Below are positions 1-8,193 of a DNA stretch of 64,000 bases, piece after piece. The DNA lies in assembly GCF_007830335.1 (NCBI RefSeq), contig NZ_VLKU01000002.1, forward strand, positions 310,001-374,000. Direction: 5' to 3'. The notes below the pieces were generated by a model. The model was not told where the DNA came from. It ran no database searches and was given only the letters and a program-made list of their open reading frames with translations. The translations under genes and the position numbers were made by a program. The first letter of the stretch is position 1. Every line of letters begins with the position of its first letter. This DNA is from Paracoccus sulfuroxidans (GTDB lineage Bacteria; Pseudomonadota; Alphaproteobacteria; Rhodobacterales; Rhodobacteraceae).

Positions 1-423
1 AATTTCGTCTGCGACTCGGGCGGGTCGATCTGCGAGGTGGTGGACCCATTCGCCGACAGCGACCCGGTCCTCGACATGCTGGAACAGGATGTGCTGCTGG
101 TCTGGATCAAGGGCTCGGACGAACATACATCCGAGCTGGTGCGCCGCTTCGACCGCGCGCCAAAACCCATGTATTACCAACCCCAGTTTCTGGAACGCGC
201 CTGGACCGCCTATCGCATGGAAGAGGGCCTCGAAGAGGATGAGGTCAACCCCGACAACTTCATCCGCTGGACCTATGCCCGCGCCCTCGCCCACCGTCAG
301 CCCCGCTACGAGGCGATGGCGCGGCGCGGAATTACCCTGCTGGCCGAGGAGGTCGCGCAGATCCGCGCCCCTGACCAGCTTTGCGACCTGATCGCCGCCG
401 CCATCGACAGAAAGGAAACCTGA
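1..423 (+). CDS. C-terminal part of a P-loop kinase-like protein (5' truncated by window edge)
   Basis: The reading frame is open from the first base, so the gene begins upstream of the window; 140 residues are visible. The segment has a G-G-S followed by a D-P run and a stretch L-L-V-W-I then R-R-F-D-R-A-P-K-P, which looks like the lid and C-terminal part of a small shikimate- or gluconate-kinase-like nucleotide binding fold. That resemblance is by eye only, and the Walker A motif would lie outside the window. Its stop codon overlaps the metA start by one base, so it is probably cotranscribed with metA. The substrate is not known. Confidence 0.6.
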   Translation, partial: NFVCDSGGSICEVVDPFADSDPVLDMLEQDVLLVWIKGSDEHTSELVRRFDRAPKPMYYQPQFLERAWTAYRMEEGLEEDEVNPDNFIRWTYARALAHRQPRYEAMARRGITLLAEEVAQIRAPDQLCDLIAAAIDRKET

Positions 424-1355
424 TGCCCATCACCCTGCCCAATGACTTGCCCGCCTATGACATCCTGTCGAACGAAGGCGTCATGGTCATGTCGCCGGGC
501 CGGGCAGAGATGCAGGACATCCGGCCCCTGCGCATCGGGCTTCTGAACCTCATGCCGAAGAAAATCCAGACCGAGAACCAGTTCGCCCGGCTGATCGGCG
601 CGACGCCCCTGCAGATCGACTTCCAGCTGATCCGCATGTCGGACCACGAAAGCCGCAACACCGCCGCCGACCATATGGAGTCCTTCTATCGCAAGTTCTC
701 CGAGGTCGAAGAGACCGGCGAGAAATTCGACGGGCTGGTCATCACCGGCGCGCCCATCGAACATCTGCCGTTCGAGCGGGTGACCTATTGGGAAGAACTC
801 GAGCGGGTCTTTGCATGGACGCAGACACATGTGCATTCGACCTTCGGCGTCTGCTGGGGCGGCATGGCCATGGCCTGGCATTTCCACGGGCTGAAAAAGC
901 ACATGCTGGACCAGAAGGCCTTCGGCTGCTTCCGCCACCGCAGCCTTGTTCCCGCCAGCCCCTATCTGCGCGGCTTCTCGGATGATGTGCTGGTGCCCGT
1001 CAGCCGCTGGACCGAGGTGCGCCAGTCCGAGGTCGACGCAATCCCCGCCCTGCGCACACTGATCGCCTCGGATCAGGTGGGGCCCTGCCTGATCGAAGAC
1101 CCCGACCACCGCGCGATCTATGTCTTCAACCATTTCGAATATGACAGCACCACGCTGAAGGATGAATATGACCGCGATGTCGAAAGTGGGAAACCGATTG
1201 CCGTCCCGGTGAATTACTATCCCGACGACGATCCGATGCGGCAGCCCTCGAACCGCTGGCGCAGCCACGCCCATCTGCTTTACGGCAACTGGATCAACGA
1301 CATCTACCAGACGACCCCGTTCGATCTGGACCGGATCGGGAAAGGTGAGGAATGA
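423..1355 (+). CDS. metA: Homoserine O-acyltransferase, predicted acetyl-CoA specific
   Basis: A 310-residue cytoplasmic enzyme that activates L-homoserine by O-acylation, the first committed step of methionine synthesis. The class-I glutamine-amidotransferase-like fold is shown by the nucleophile region F-G-V-C-W-G-G (Cys144) and the H-F-E motif near residue 230 that supplies the catalytic His and Glu. The residue known to separate acetyl-CoA from succinyl-CoA users in this family (Glu versus Gly at position 111 of the Bacillus/E. coli proteins) is Glu here (T-G-A-P-I-E, Glu113), predicting O-acetylhomoserine as product. The ATG at 423 overlaps the previous stop; an earlier in-frame ATG at 381 would intrude into that gene. 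It overlaps ppk2 by four bases. Confidence 0.95.
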   Translation: MPITLPNDLPAYDILSNEGVMVMSPGRAEMQDIRPLRIGLLNLMPKKIQTENQFARLIGATPLQIDFQLIRMSDHESRNTAADHMESFYRKFSEVEETGEKFDGLVITGAPIEHLPFERVTYWEELERVFAWTQTHVHSTFGVCWGGMAMAWHFHGLKKHMLDQKAFGCFRHRSLVPASPYLRGFSDDVLVPVSRWTEVRQSEVDAIPALRTLIASDQVGPCLIEDPDHRAIYVFNHFEYDSTTLKDEYDRDVESGKPIAVPVNYYPDDDPMRQPSNRWRSHAHLLYGNWINDIYQTTPFDLDRIGKGEE

Positions 1356-2239
1356 GCGCGAAATCCCAAGCCCAGCATCCCTTCATCGGCAAGGTCCGAA
1401 AGTTTCTGGACAAGAAGGCCCCGGCCGAGATCCGCAAGATCATCAAGGAGGCGGGCGGCGACCGCATCCCCGACCCCAGCTATCCCTATCCCGAAGAGAT
1501 GAAGTCGAAGGACTACGACCGTCACATGGAGGGGCTGCAGATCCAGCTTGTCCGGATGATGAGCGACGTGATCGCCACCGGCAAGCGCGTGGTCGTCGTC
1601 TTCGAGGGCCGCGACGCCGCTGGCAAGGGCGGCACCATCGAACGGGTGCGCGAGAACCTGAACCCGCGCTCGGCCTATATCGCGGCGCTGCCGAAACCGA
1701 CCGAGCGTGAGGCGGGGCAATGGTACTTCCAACGTTACATCGACTGGCTGCCCGCCCGCGGTGAAATGGTGCTCTTCGACCGCAGCTGGTACAACCGCGG
1801 CGTGGTCGAGCATGTCTTCGGCTTTTGCACCGATGCGCAGCGCGAGATCTTCTTCCGCCAGCTGCCCCCGTTCGAGAACATGCTGGTCGATGACGGCATC
1901 ATTCTGGTCAAGCTGTGGCTCAGCGTCGGCCGCGCCGAGCAGTTGCAACGCTTCCTTGATCGCGAAAGCGATCCGCTGAAGCAATGGAAGCTCAGCGCCA
2001 TCGACATTGAGGGTCTGGGCAAATGGGACGAATACACCGCCGCCATCCATGAGACGCTGGCCCGCAGCCATTCGCTGATCGCGCCCTGGACGGTCATCCG
2101 CTCGGATGACAAGCGCCGCGCGCGCATCGCCGCGATCCAGACGATCCTGATGGCCGTCGACTTCGAGGGCCGCGACCCCGAGGTGATCGGCATGCCCGAC
2201 CCAGCGATCACCGGCGGCCCGGACATTCTGGTCAGCTGA
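1352..2239 (+). CDS. ppk2: Polyphosphate kinase 2
   Basis: A 295-residue PPK2-family kinase that moves phosphate between polyphosphate and nucleoside di- or triphosphates. Walker A is G-R-D-A-A-G-K-G-G at residues 86-94 and the Walker B/lid block is F-D-R-S-W-Y-N-R-G at 142-150, both hallmarks of the family. The length fits a single-domain class I enzyme; the preferred direction (GTP, ADP or ATP formation) cannot be read from motifs alone. The ATG overlaps the metA stop in an ATGA arrangement, so translation is probably coupled. There is no signal peptide, so it is cytoplasmic. Confidence 0.93.
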   Translation: MSAKSQAQHPFIGKVRKFLDKKAPAEIRKIIKEAGGDRIPDPSYPYPEEMKSKDYDRHMEGLQIQLVRMMSDVIATGKRVVVVFEGRDAAGKGGTIERVRENLNPRSAYIAALPKPTEREAGQWYFQRYIDWLPARGEMVLFDRSWYNRGVVEHVFGFCTDAQREIFFRQLPPFENMLVDDGIILVKLWLSVGRAEQLQRFLDRESDPLKQWKLSAIDIEGLGKWDEYTAAIHETLARSHSLIAPWTVIRSDDKRRARIAAIQTILMAVDFEGRDPEVIGMPDPAITGGPDILVS

Positions 2240-2250
2240 GGGGGAGGGCC

Positions 2251-3219
2251 ATGCAGCTTCCGCGCCGCATCCGCCTTCTGCCCGTCCTCGCGCTTTTGGC
2301 GCTGCTTCTGCCCGCCAGCATGGCCATTGCGCAGAACGCTGCTCCTGCTCCACAGGCCGAGGCGCAGGGCCTGCCCCAATGGCAGCACACCTCGGTCAAC
2401 GACTTCGCCCGCGTCCTGACGCCCGAGGACACCCGCGCCATCGACGAAGCCCTGATCCGCCTGCATGACGAAACCGGCGTCGAAGGCACGGTCGTCACCC
2501 TGCGCGACCGTCGCCAGTTCGGCGGAACGGATGGGCTCGAGCCCTTCGCGACCCGGCTTTTCAACACCTGGGGCGTGGGGGATGCACAGACGAACCTGGG
2601 CTTCATGCTGCTGGTGCTGACCGACAACCACGAAGCGCGGATCGAGCTTGGCAAGGGCTTCTCGACCGAGGCCGATATCCTTGCTCAGGACATCATGCGG
2701 AACACGGTCCTTCCCGCCTTCCGCGAAGACCGCATGTCACAGGGCATCCGCGACGGCACGATGGCCGCCATCGACCTGATCGCCCGCCCCGTCGCGGCAG
2801 GTCAGCCACTGGCGTCGCGCGCGTCGGGCGGCAATGCGCTTCTGGACAATGCCGTTCCGGTCGTGACCTTCGGCTTCATCGGGTTCGTGATCTTCATGAT
2901 CATCCGCCGCGCGCTTGGCCGGAACCGCTGCCCGAAATGCGGCCATCGCGGTCTGGTCACCAGCAGCGCACCGGTGGAAACGCCGCTGCCTGACGGCGGC
3001 CATCTGGTCTCGCAGACCCATCAGACGCGCCGCTGCCCCGCCTGCGGCTGGCAGGATGAACGCCAGATCCCCAGCCCGCAGATCATGTATTACGGCCCGA
3101 CCGGCGCCTATCTGCGCAGCGAACGCAACGGGGCCGCACGCGCGGGCCTGCGCGGCGGATCGTCCTCTGGCTTCGGCGGCGGCTCATCGTCGGGCGGCGG
3201 CGCCTCGGGGCGCTGGTAG
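2251..3219 (+). CDS. TPM-domain membrane protein with C-terminal zinc ribbon and Gly/Ser tail
   Basis: A 322-residue YgcG-type protein. An N-terminal signal sequence (about residues 1-28) precedes a TPM domain at about 47-180, then one membrane helix at about 201-219. After the helix comes a zinc-ribbon pair (C-P-K-C at 227-230 and C-P-A-C at 262-265), which would be cytoplasmic, and a Gly/Ser-rich tail from residue 302. TPM domains are found in thylakoid photosystem repair phosphatase and in many bacterial envelope proteins, but the bacterial role is not settled. A GGGGAGGG ribosome site sits just before the ATG, 11 bases after ppk2, suggesting the same transcript. Confidence 0.85.
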   Translation: MQLPRRIRLLPVLALLALLLPASMAIAQNAAPAPQAEAQGLPQWQHTSVNDFARVLTPEDTRAIDEALIRLHDETGVEGTVVTLRDRRQFGGTDGLEPFATRLFNTWGVGDAQTNLGFMLLVLTDNHEARIELGKGFSTEADILAQDIMRNTVLPAFREDRMSQGIRDGTMAAIDLIARPVAAGQPLASRASGGNALLDNAVPVVTFGFIGFVIFMIIRRALGRNRCPKCGHRGLVTSSAPVETPLPDGGHLVSQTHQTRRCPACGWQDERQIPSPQIMYYGPTGAYLRSERNGAARAGLRGGSSSGFGGGSSSGGGASGRW

Positions 3220-3308
3220 CGAATTCGGCAGGTCCGCCTCTCGACGCTTGCGAGGTCCGCATTGCGCCGCTAGCGTCAGGACGGAACTCCCGCTCTGAAA
3301 GGCCTCCC

Positions 3309-4349
3309 ATGACATTTCTGCGCTCAACCGCGATCTTGCTGGCACTGGCCAGCCCATCCTTTGCCGCCGATGCCGAGCTGACCGTCTTTGACTGGGCAGG
3401 CTTCGAAGAGCCGGTGATCTGGCAGAGCTATGTCGACAAATACGGCCAGCCGCCGACCTACGCTTTCTACGGCGACGATGATGAGGCCTATCAGAAACTC
3501 GCCTCGGGGTTCAAAGCCGACACCGCGCATCCCTGCTCGCAGATGGTGTCGAAATATCGTGACGCAGGCCTGATCGAGCCCTGGGACACCACGCGGATCC
3601 CGGCCTTCGACACGCTCGCCCCACAATTCCTCGATTCCGAGATCTTCAAGGACGACTCGGGCGTCTGGTACATCCCGACCGATTGGGGCGCGACCGCCAT
3701 CGCCTATAACAAAGAGACAGTGCCGGAAGAGGACGTCGCGACGCTGAACGTCTTCACCAACCCCGCCTATCAGGGACGTATCTCGCTGCCGGATTCGGCC
3801 GATGACGTCTGGGCTCTGGCCTATCTCGCGACCGGGACGACCGACTGGACCGATGTCACGGACGAGCAGTTCCAGAAGGCCGCCGCCTGGCTGCGCGAGG
3901 CGCATCAGAACGTCGCCGCCTATTGGGCCGACCCGTCAGAGCAGGCGCAGCTCATGGCCTCGGGCGCGGTCGATGTCGCATGGTCCTGGAACGACGGCGT
4001 CGTCCTCTTGGAAAACGATGGCTTCCCGGTGGGCTTCCAGCGCGCACCGAAAGAGGGCTCGTCGACCTTCTTCTGCGGCTTCGTGAACCTGAAGAACGGC
4101 CCGGGCAGCGAAGACAAGCTCTATGACTTCATCAACGCCTGGCTCGCGCCCTCGGCGGCCAAGGGCCTTCTGGACACGATCGGCTATGGCCACACCTCAA
4201 CGGTCGCCATGGACACCATCAAGGACGAGCCGGCGGTGAAAGAGGGCCTTTCCCCCATCGACGCCCCGATTCTGGCGCAGACCCCGAACGACCCCGGTCA
4301 GCGCGAGCGTCAGCTTGCGGAATTCGAGAAGATCAAGGCCGGCTTCTGA
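3309..4349 (+). CDS. Periplasmic substrate-binding protein, spermidine/putrescine (PotD) type
   Basis: A 346-residue extracytoplasmic binding protein. A signal peptide ends near residue 19 (P-S-F-A, A-D). The mature start L-T-V-F-D-W-A-G-F-E and the block Y-I-P-T-D-W-G-A-T-A-I-A-Y-N are typical of PotD/PotF-like polyamine binders. No permease or ATPase gene follows, so it is an orphan component that would need a transporter encoded elsewhere; the ligand is inferred only from the family. A GAAAGG ribosome site lies before the ATG. A GC-rich hairpin follows the stop. Confidence 0.85.
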   Translation: MTFLRSTAILLALASPSFAADAELTVFDWAGFEEPVIWQSYVDKYGQPPTYAFYGDDDEAYQKLASGFKADTAHPCSQMVSKYRDAGLIEPWDTTRIPAFDTLAPQFLDSEIFKDDSGVWYIPTDWGATAIAYNKETVPEEDVATLNVFTNPAYQGRISLPDSADDVWALAYLATGTTDWTDVTDEQFQKAAAWLREAHQNVAAYWADPSEQAQLMASGAVDVAWSWNDGVVLLENDGFPVGFQRAPKEGSSTFFCGFVNLKNGPGSEDKLYDFINAWLAPSAAKGLLDTIGYGHTSTVAMDTIKDEPAVKEGLSPIDAPILAQTPNDPGQRERQLAEFEKIKAGF

Positions 4350-4370
4350 TCCCTGCTATAGCGCGCTGAA

Positions 4371-4400
4371 ACGCCCCGCCAGATCGCGGGGCGTCTTCAT
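4371..4400 (+). terminator. Hairpin terminator after the PotD-like gene
   Basis: A perfect 9-bp stem (4371-4379 with 4386-4394, arms ACGCCCCGC/GCGGGGCGT), a 6-base loop and a short T-rich tail lie 21 bases after the stop codon. Confidence 0.7.
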
Positions 4401-4416
4401 TTGATGCAAGCGCCGC

Positions 4417-4490
4417 ATGGGTATTTTGACAACGGAGAAATGGCTGATGTCCCGAGCGATGGCAGGCATTTCTTCGTTGGATAAATACCC
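4417..4490. repeat. Inverted pair of a dispersed 25-bp repeat (copies A and E)
   Basis: Copy A (4417-4441) reads GGGTATTTTGACAACGGAGA in the forward sense; copy E (4467-4490) is a diverged copy in reverse. The two face each other across about 25 bases and could fold into a long imperfect hairpin. Related copies occur at 21229-21251, 50289-50318 and 50463-50489 in this window. They lie upstream of the ssrA promoter. Confidence 0.7.
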
Positions 4491-4543
4491 CTTGGGGTGA
4501 ATTGCCTCTGAAAGAGGCAAGAGGGGAACGGCGTTCCCCTGTC

Positions 4544-4572
4544 TTGCGGATCATCGGAACTGTTTCTATATT
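4544..4572 (+). promoter_or_regulatory. Candidate ssrA promoter
   Basis: TTGCGG (4544-4549), a 17-base spacer and TATATT (4567-4572) form a near-consensus sigma-70 type promoter whose start would fall near 4579, just before the predicted tmRNA acceptor segment. Confidence 0.65.
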
Positions 4573-4578
4573 GGGTTT

Positions 4579-4895
4579 GTTCGGGCTTGCCCGGGCTATG
4601 GACATAAACGCGCATGTAATAAGCGGATCGGACCCGGGGGCGGTACCCGGCGACTCCACCAACCATCCCTCGTTGGGGGCGAATGGGGTCGAAACAGGAT
4701 CGACGAACGTCTAAAGATGTTTGCTTTGTCTCGGTGAGCTACCACCGTCATCGGTGCAAATTGTACAGTTGCCAACGACAACCGTGCTCCGGTCGCTCTG
4801 GCTGCGTAAGCAGCTCGGGTAACCGAAACTTAAGCCCTATCGCTTAGCCGCGTTAGGCGGGGCCCGCAGGAGCCTGGCAACAGAATCCTGCACTT
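4579..4895 (+). ncRNA. ssrA: Two-piece (circularly permuted) tmRNA
   Basis: The gene is permuted, as is usual in alphaproteobacteria. The acceptor piece comes first and ends in CCA at 4659-4661, with a T-arm-like stem CCGGG/CCCGG just before. After a 23-base intervening segment (4662-4684) the coding piece begins at 4685 with GGGGTCG, which pairs perfectly with CGACTCC of the acceptor piece, including the G3-U70 type wobble that alanyl-tRNA synthetase recognises. The open tag frame follows. A GCAGGA/TCCTGC hairpin (4866-4891) marks the 3' end. The RNA rescues stalled ribosomes and tags incomplete proteins for proteolysis with SmpB. Both outer ends are estimates. Confidence 0.9.
4771..4809 (+). 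other. tmRNA proteolysis-tag reading frame
   Basis: From the resume codon GCC at 4771 the frame reads A-N-D-N-R-A-P-V-A-L-A-A then TAA at 4807-4809. The A-N-D-N start and the A-L-A-A end match the usual form of tags recognised by ClpXP. The preceding bases ACAGTT sit where E. coli has ATAGTC before its resume codon. Confidence 0.88.
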
Positions 4896-4965
4896 TCCCC
4901 TCCTTACTCTCTGGCCATCATCGCTCTGCGCCCCTATTTCTTGGGGCATGCAGGAGTATGCGACG

Positions 4966-6237
4966 ATGAATGACCTGACACAGACCGATGCCGATGCGCT
5001 GATCGCAAGGATTGGCGCGGATGCCCGTGCGGCCGCGCAAGTGCTGGCCGAGACGAGCGCCGAGCGCAAGCACGCCGCCTTGATCGGCGCTGCTGATGCC
5101 CTGAAGGCCGGTGAAGATGCGATCCTTGATGCCAATGCCGAGGATCTGGTCTTTGCCGAGGAAAAGGGTCTGGCGCCAGCGATGATCGACCGACTGAAGC
5201 TGGATCCCTCGCGCATTCGTGCGATGGCCGAGGGCCTACGCGCAGTGGCCGAGCAGCCCGATCCTGTCGGGCGCGTGCTGGCGGAATGGGACCGGCCCAA
5301 TGGGCTGCATATCCAGCGCGTCGCCACCCCTTTGGGCGTCATCGGCGTCATCTATGAGAGCCGGCCCAACGTCACCGCCGATGCGGCGGCGCTGGCGCTG
5401 AAAGCCGGGAATGCGGTGATCCTGCGGGGGGGCTCGGAGAGCCTGAACTCGGCGCAGGCGATCCATGCCTGTCTCCTGCAGGGCCTGCGACAGGCCGGCC
5501 TGCCCGAGGCGGCCGTGCAGATGATCCCGACCCGCGACCGCTCGGCTGTGGGGGCCATGCTGCGTGCCCAGGGGCTGATCGACGTGATCGTGCCGCGCGG
5601 CGGCAAGGGTCTGGTCGGGCGCGTTCAGGCCGAGGCCCGCGTCCCGGTCTTTGCCCATCTGGAAGGGATCTGCCACGTCTTCGCCGATCGCGATGCCGAT
5701 CTGGAGAAGGCCCGCCGGGTTGTGCTGAACGCCAAGACGCGGCGCACCGGGATCTGCGGCTCGGCCGAATGCCTGCTGATCGACTGGCAGTTCTACACGA
5801 AACACGGCCCGGTCCTGATCGAGGATCTGCTGGCCGCCGGAGTCGAGGTCCGGGCCGAGGGCGAGCTTGCCTCGATCCCCGGAACGGCGAAGGCGGAACC
5901 CGATGATTTCGGGCGCGAGTATCTGGACATGATCATCGCCGCAAAGCTGGTCGATGGCGTGGATGAGGCGATTGCGCATATCCGCAAATACGGCTCGGGC
6001 CATACCGAGGCGATCCTGACCGAGAATGACGCCACCGCCGATCTGTTCTTCAAGCGGCTGGACAGCGCGATCCTGATGCGCAACGCCTCGACCCAGTTCG
6101 CCGATGGCGGCGAGTTCGGGATGGGCGCCGAAATCGGCATCGCCACCGGCAAGATGCATGCGCGGGGTCCGGTCGGGGCCGAGCAGCTGACCAGCTTCAA
6201 ATATCTGGTCACGGGTGACGGCACCGTCCGGTCTTGA
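4966..6237 (+). CDS. proA: Gamma-glutamyl phosphate reductase
   Basis: A 423-residue NADPH-dependent aldehyde dehydrogenase-fold enzyme that reduces gamma-glutamyl phosphate to the semialdehyde in proline synthesis. The catalytic cysteine lies in [10 protein letters not shown], and the cofactor region [14 protein letters not shown] is clear. The ATG at 4966 is preferred because AGGAG (4952-4956) lies nine bases before it; an upstream ATG at 4948 lacks a good ribosome site. The partner proB, often next to proA, is not in the window. Confidence 0.95.
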   Translation: MNDLTQTDADALIARIGADARAAAQVLAETSAERKHAALIGAADALKAGEDAILDANAEDLVFAEEKGLAPAMIDRLKLDPSRIRAMAEGLRAVAEQPDPVGRVLAEWDRPNGLHIQRVATPLGVIGVIYESRPNVTADAAALALKAGNAVILRGGSESLNSAQAIHACLLQGLRQAGLPEAAVQMIPTRDRSAVGAMLRAQGLIDVIVPRGGKGLVGRVQAEARVPVFAHLEGICHVFADRDADLEKARRVVLNAKTRRTGICGSAECLLIDWQFYTKHGPVLIEDLLAAGVEVRAEGELASIPGTAKAEPDDFGREYLDMIIAAKLVDGVDEAIAHIRKYGSGHTEAILTENDATADLFFKRLDSAILMRNASTQFADGGEFGMGAEIGIATGKMHARGPVGAEQLTSFKYLVTGDGTVRS

Positions 6238-7193
6238 TCGAGCCGCGCCAGCTTTACGCAGACCGGCGCCACCGGATCCTGCATTGGCCCGCCCCTTCCG
6301 GCACAACGGGGCAACGCCTGCTGGTGACCTTTGAACATGGCCGGGACGGCATGCGCCGTTTCGGCCCCCCGACCTGGCCCAAGCTGGCCGGGCGCCACGA
6401 TCTTGAGGTGATGGCCGTCCAGACAGCGCGGCGCGACTGGTATGTCTCGTATCGCAGCGGGGCGCTGGCCGAGGCTTTGTCGCAGCTGACCGAGGGCTAC
6501 CGCGATGTCGTCCTGTCGGGCTTTTCGATGGGGGCCTATGCCGCGCTGCTATACTCACGCGCGGCGCATGCGCGGCGGGTGCTGGCGGTCTCGCCGCAAT
6601 ATTCCATCGACCCCGCCGTCGCGCCCTTCGACCCCATGCGGCACCGGAAGTTTCGGCTGATCGGGCGTCCGATGCCTCTGCCGCAAGAGATGGGCGATAC
6701 GCAGGTGACGGGCCTGCTGATCTATGATCCTACCATTGCCCCTGATCGCCAGCATGCGGCCCTGATTGCCGCGCATTTTCCAAGGCTCAGCCCCTGCGCC
6801 CTGCCCTATGGCGGCCATCCCGCGACCGGGGCGCTGAATGATGCCGGGGCGGTCGGGACGGTGACGGGCATGGTGATCGAGGCCGCCATCGACGCGGGCG
6901 CCGTTCGCGCCCTGCATCGGAAGCTGCGCAGCCAGTCCGGGCGCTATCGGCTGCGGCTGACCATGGCGGCCTCGACCCGCCACCCGGCGCGTGCTGCCCC
7001 GGCACTGCGTCAGATCGTAGAGGACCCGCAGGCGGAGGCCGAGCAGCGGCTTGAAGCGGCGATCCAGATGATCGACCTGCAGCTCCCCGGTGCCTTCGAC
7101 CTGCTGTCCCAGCTTCTGGAGGATGTGCCCGATCCGCCCCAACGCTGGATGGGTCGGATCACCCGGGCCATTGACCGCAACGGCGGGTTCTAG
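6234..7193 (+). CDS. Putative alpha/beta-hydrolase, function unknown
   Basis: A 319-residue protein beginning at a TTG (6234) that overlaps the proA stop by four bases. Residues around [10 protein letters not shown] form a G-x-S-x-G nucleophile elbow, and Y-G-G-H-P-A-T-G supplies a plausible catalytic His; these suggest a serine hydrolase of the alpha/beta fold. The C-terminal third is helical and Ala/Leu-rich and has no fold I can name. No signal peptide is seen. The substrate is unknown; coupling to proA may be only positional. It is convergent with chpT, whose stop overlaps its own by four bases. Confidence 0.65.
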   Translation: MIEPRQLYADRRHRILHWPAPSGTTGQRLLVTFEHGRDGMRRFGPPTWPKLAGRHDLEVMAVQTARRDWYVSYRSGALAEALSQLTEGYRDVVLSGFSMGAYAALLYSRAAHARRVLAVSPQYSIDPAVAPFDPMRHRKFRLIGRPMPLPQEMGDTQVTGLLIYDPTIAPDRQHAALIAAHFPRLSPCALPYGGHPATGALNDAGAVGTVTGMVIEAAIDAGAVRALHRKLRSQSGRYRLRLTMAASTRHPARAAPALRQIVEDPQAEAEQRLEAAIQMIDLQLPGAFDLLSQLLEDVPDPPQRWMGRITRAIDRNGGF

Positions 7194-7843
7194 AAGGCCA
7201 GTTCGGCCCGGTTTTCCCCGACAGACCATGAAATCTCGCGACCATGATCGCGCGCGAATGCGGCGAGCAATGGGAAATGCACCTCGGCCGGGGGCGGCTC
7301 GGCCACGCTTGGCCCATGGGTGCCGTCGAGCCAGGCCCAAAGCACGGGCATCTGCCGGGTGCGGCTGGCCTCGGCCTGAAGCCGCCAGCCGGTGGCCGTT
7401 CGCGCGATCTGCACCTGCCCGCCCCAGGGCATGGCGGTTTCCACGCACATCAGCGCCAGCAGGATCATCCGCGCCTCGGTCCGTGGCAAATCGCCGGTGC
7501 AATCCAGCGTGATGCGCAGGCGTCCGCCGCGCTCAATCTCTCGGAAGAGGGCCGAAAGCTCGTTGCAGGCCAGCCGCTGATCGGCGGCGACATGACCAAA
7601 GGCCATGCGGAACCATTTGATACGAATGCGTGCCGCCTCGACACTTTCGGCGATCAGCTGCAGCTCGGGGCTTTTGGCCAGACCGGGAAACTGGTCAGAG
7701 ATCTGCAACAGCTCCAGCCCGTTACCGATGGCCCCCAGGGGCGAGACGATGTCGTGGCAAAGCCGCGATCCGATCAGGGCCGCCAGTTGCGCCGCTTCCA
7801 GTCGGCCTGCTTCCGGCGCAAGTTCGGTTGAATGAGCATTCAT
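7190..7843 (-). CDS. chpT: Histidine phosphotransferase ChpT
   Basis: A 217-residue cytoplasmic phosphorelay protein that in Caulobacter and relatives carries phosphate from the hybrid kinase CckA to the response regulator CtrA and to CpdR. The dimerisation/phosphorylation helix S-R-L-C-H-D-I-V-S-P-L-G-A-I-G-N-G-L-E-L-L contains the phospho-accepting His30, and the rest resembles a degenerate histidine-kinase ATP-binding domain with no nucleotide motif, as in the family. The start lies only 39 bases from the divergent DUF3553 gene. CckA and CtrA are not in the window. Confidence 0.9.
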   Translation of the reverse strand: MNAHSTELAPEAGRLEAAQLAALIGSRLCHDIVSPLGAIGNGLELLQISDQFPGLAKSPELQLIAESVEAARIRIKWFRMAFGHVAADQRLACNELSALFREIERGGRLRITLDCTGDLPRTEARMILLALMCVETAMPWGGQVQIARTATGWRLQAEASRTRQMPVLWAWLDGTHGPSVAEPPPAEVHFPLLAAFARDHGREISWSVGENRAELAF

Positions 7844-7882
7844 CGAAAGTTAGCCTGTCTTTGACGCAGGAAAGGATCCCGC

Positions 7883-8059
7883 ATGAACGAGATTTTGGAA
7901 CCGGGGATGCTGGTGCGCCATCCGACCATGCCCGAATGGGGCGTGGGACAGGTCCAGTCGCGGATCGGAGACCGGATCACGGTCAATTTCACCAATGCTG
8001 GCAAGCAGGTTCTGGATGGTCGGCATGTCAGCCTTGTCCTGGTAAGCATGGACACATGA
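7883..8059 (+). CDS. Small DUF3553 protein
   Basis: A 58-residue protein. The sequence L-E-P-G-M-L-V-R-H-P followed by W-G-V-G-Q-V-Q-S and I-T-V-N-F-x-x-A-G-K-Q resembles DUF3553 proteins, which are short, beta-rich and KOW/tudor-like; their role is not established. A CAGGAAAGG ribosome site lies 7-12 bases before the ATG. It is divergent from chpT with only 39 bases between the starts, so the two promoters must overlap. Confidence 0.82.
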   Translation: MNEILEPGMLVRHPTMPEWGVGQVQSRIGDRITVNFTNAGKQVLDGRHVSLVLVSMDT

Positions 8060-8193
8060 CGGCGTGTCTTGCTGACTGTTCTATACAACCATTGCGTGTG
8101 TCAATCGCCAATAAATCGCATTCAGGTGTGACGCTCTGGCCGGTTGCAATGTCGTGCGTGCACGCCTAGACACGCGGTTAAAGTCAACGACGC

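Noticed and set aside
381..423. A SAM-II type riboswitch upstream of metA
   Set aside because: The upstream gene runs up to the metA start with a one-base overlap, leaving no leader RNA in which a riboswitch could form.
4675..4681. The tmRNA coding piece starting at GGGGGCG (4675)
   Set aside because: That sequence pairs with the acceptor end only with a G-A mismatch, whereas GGGGTCG at 4685 pairs perfectly and is followed by the usual D-loop-like sequence.
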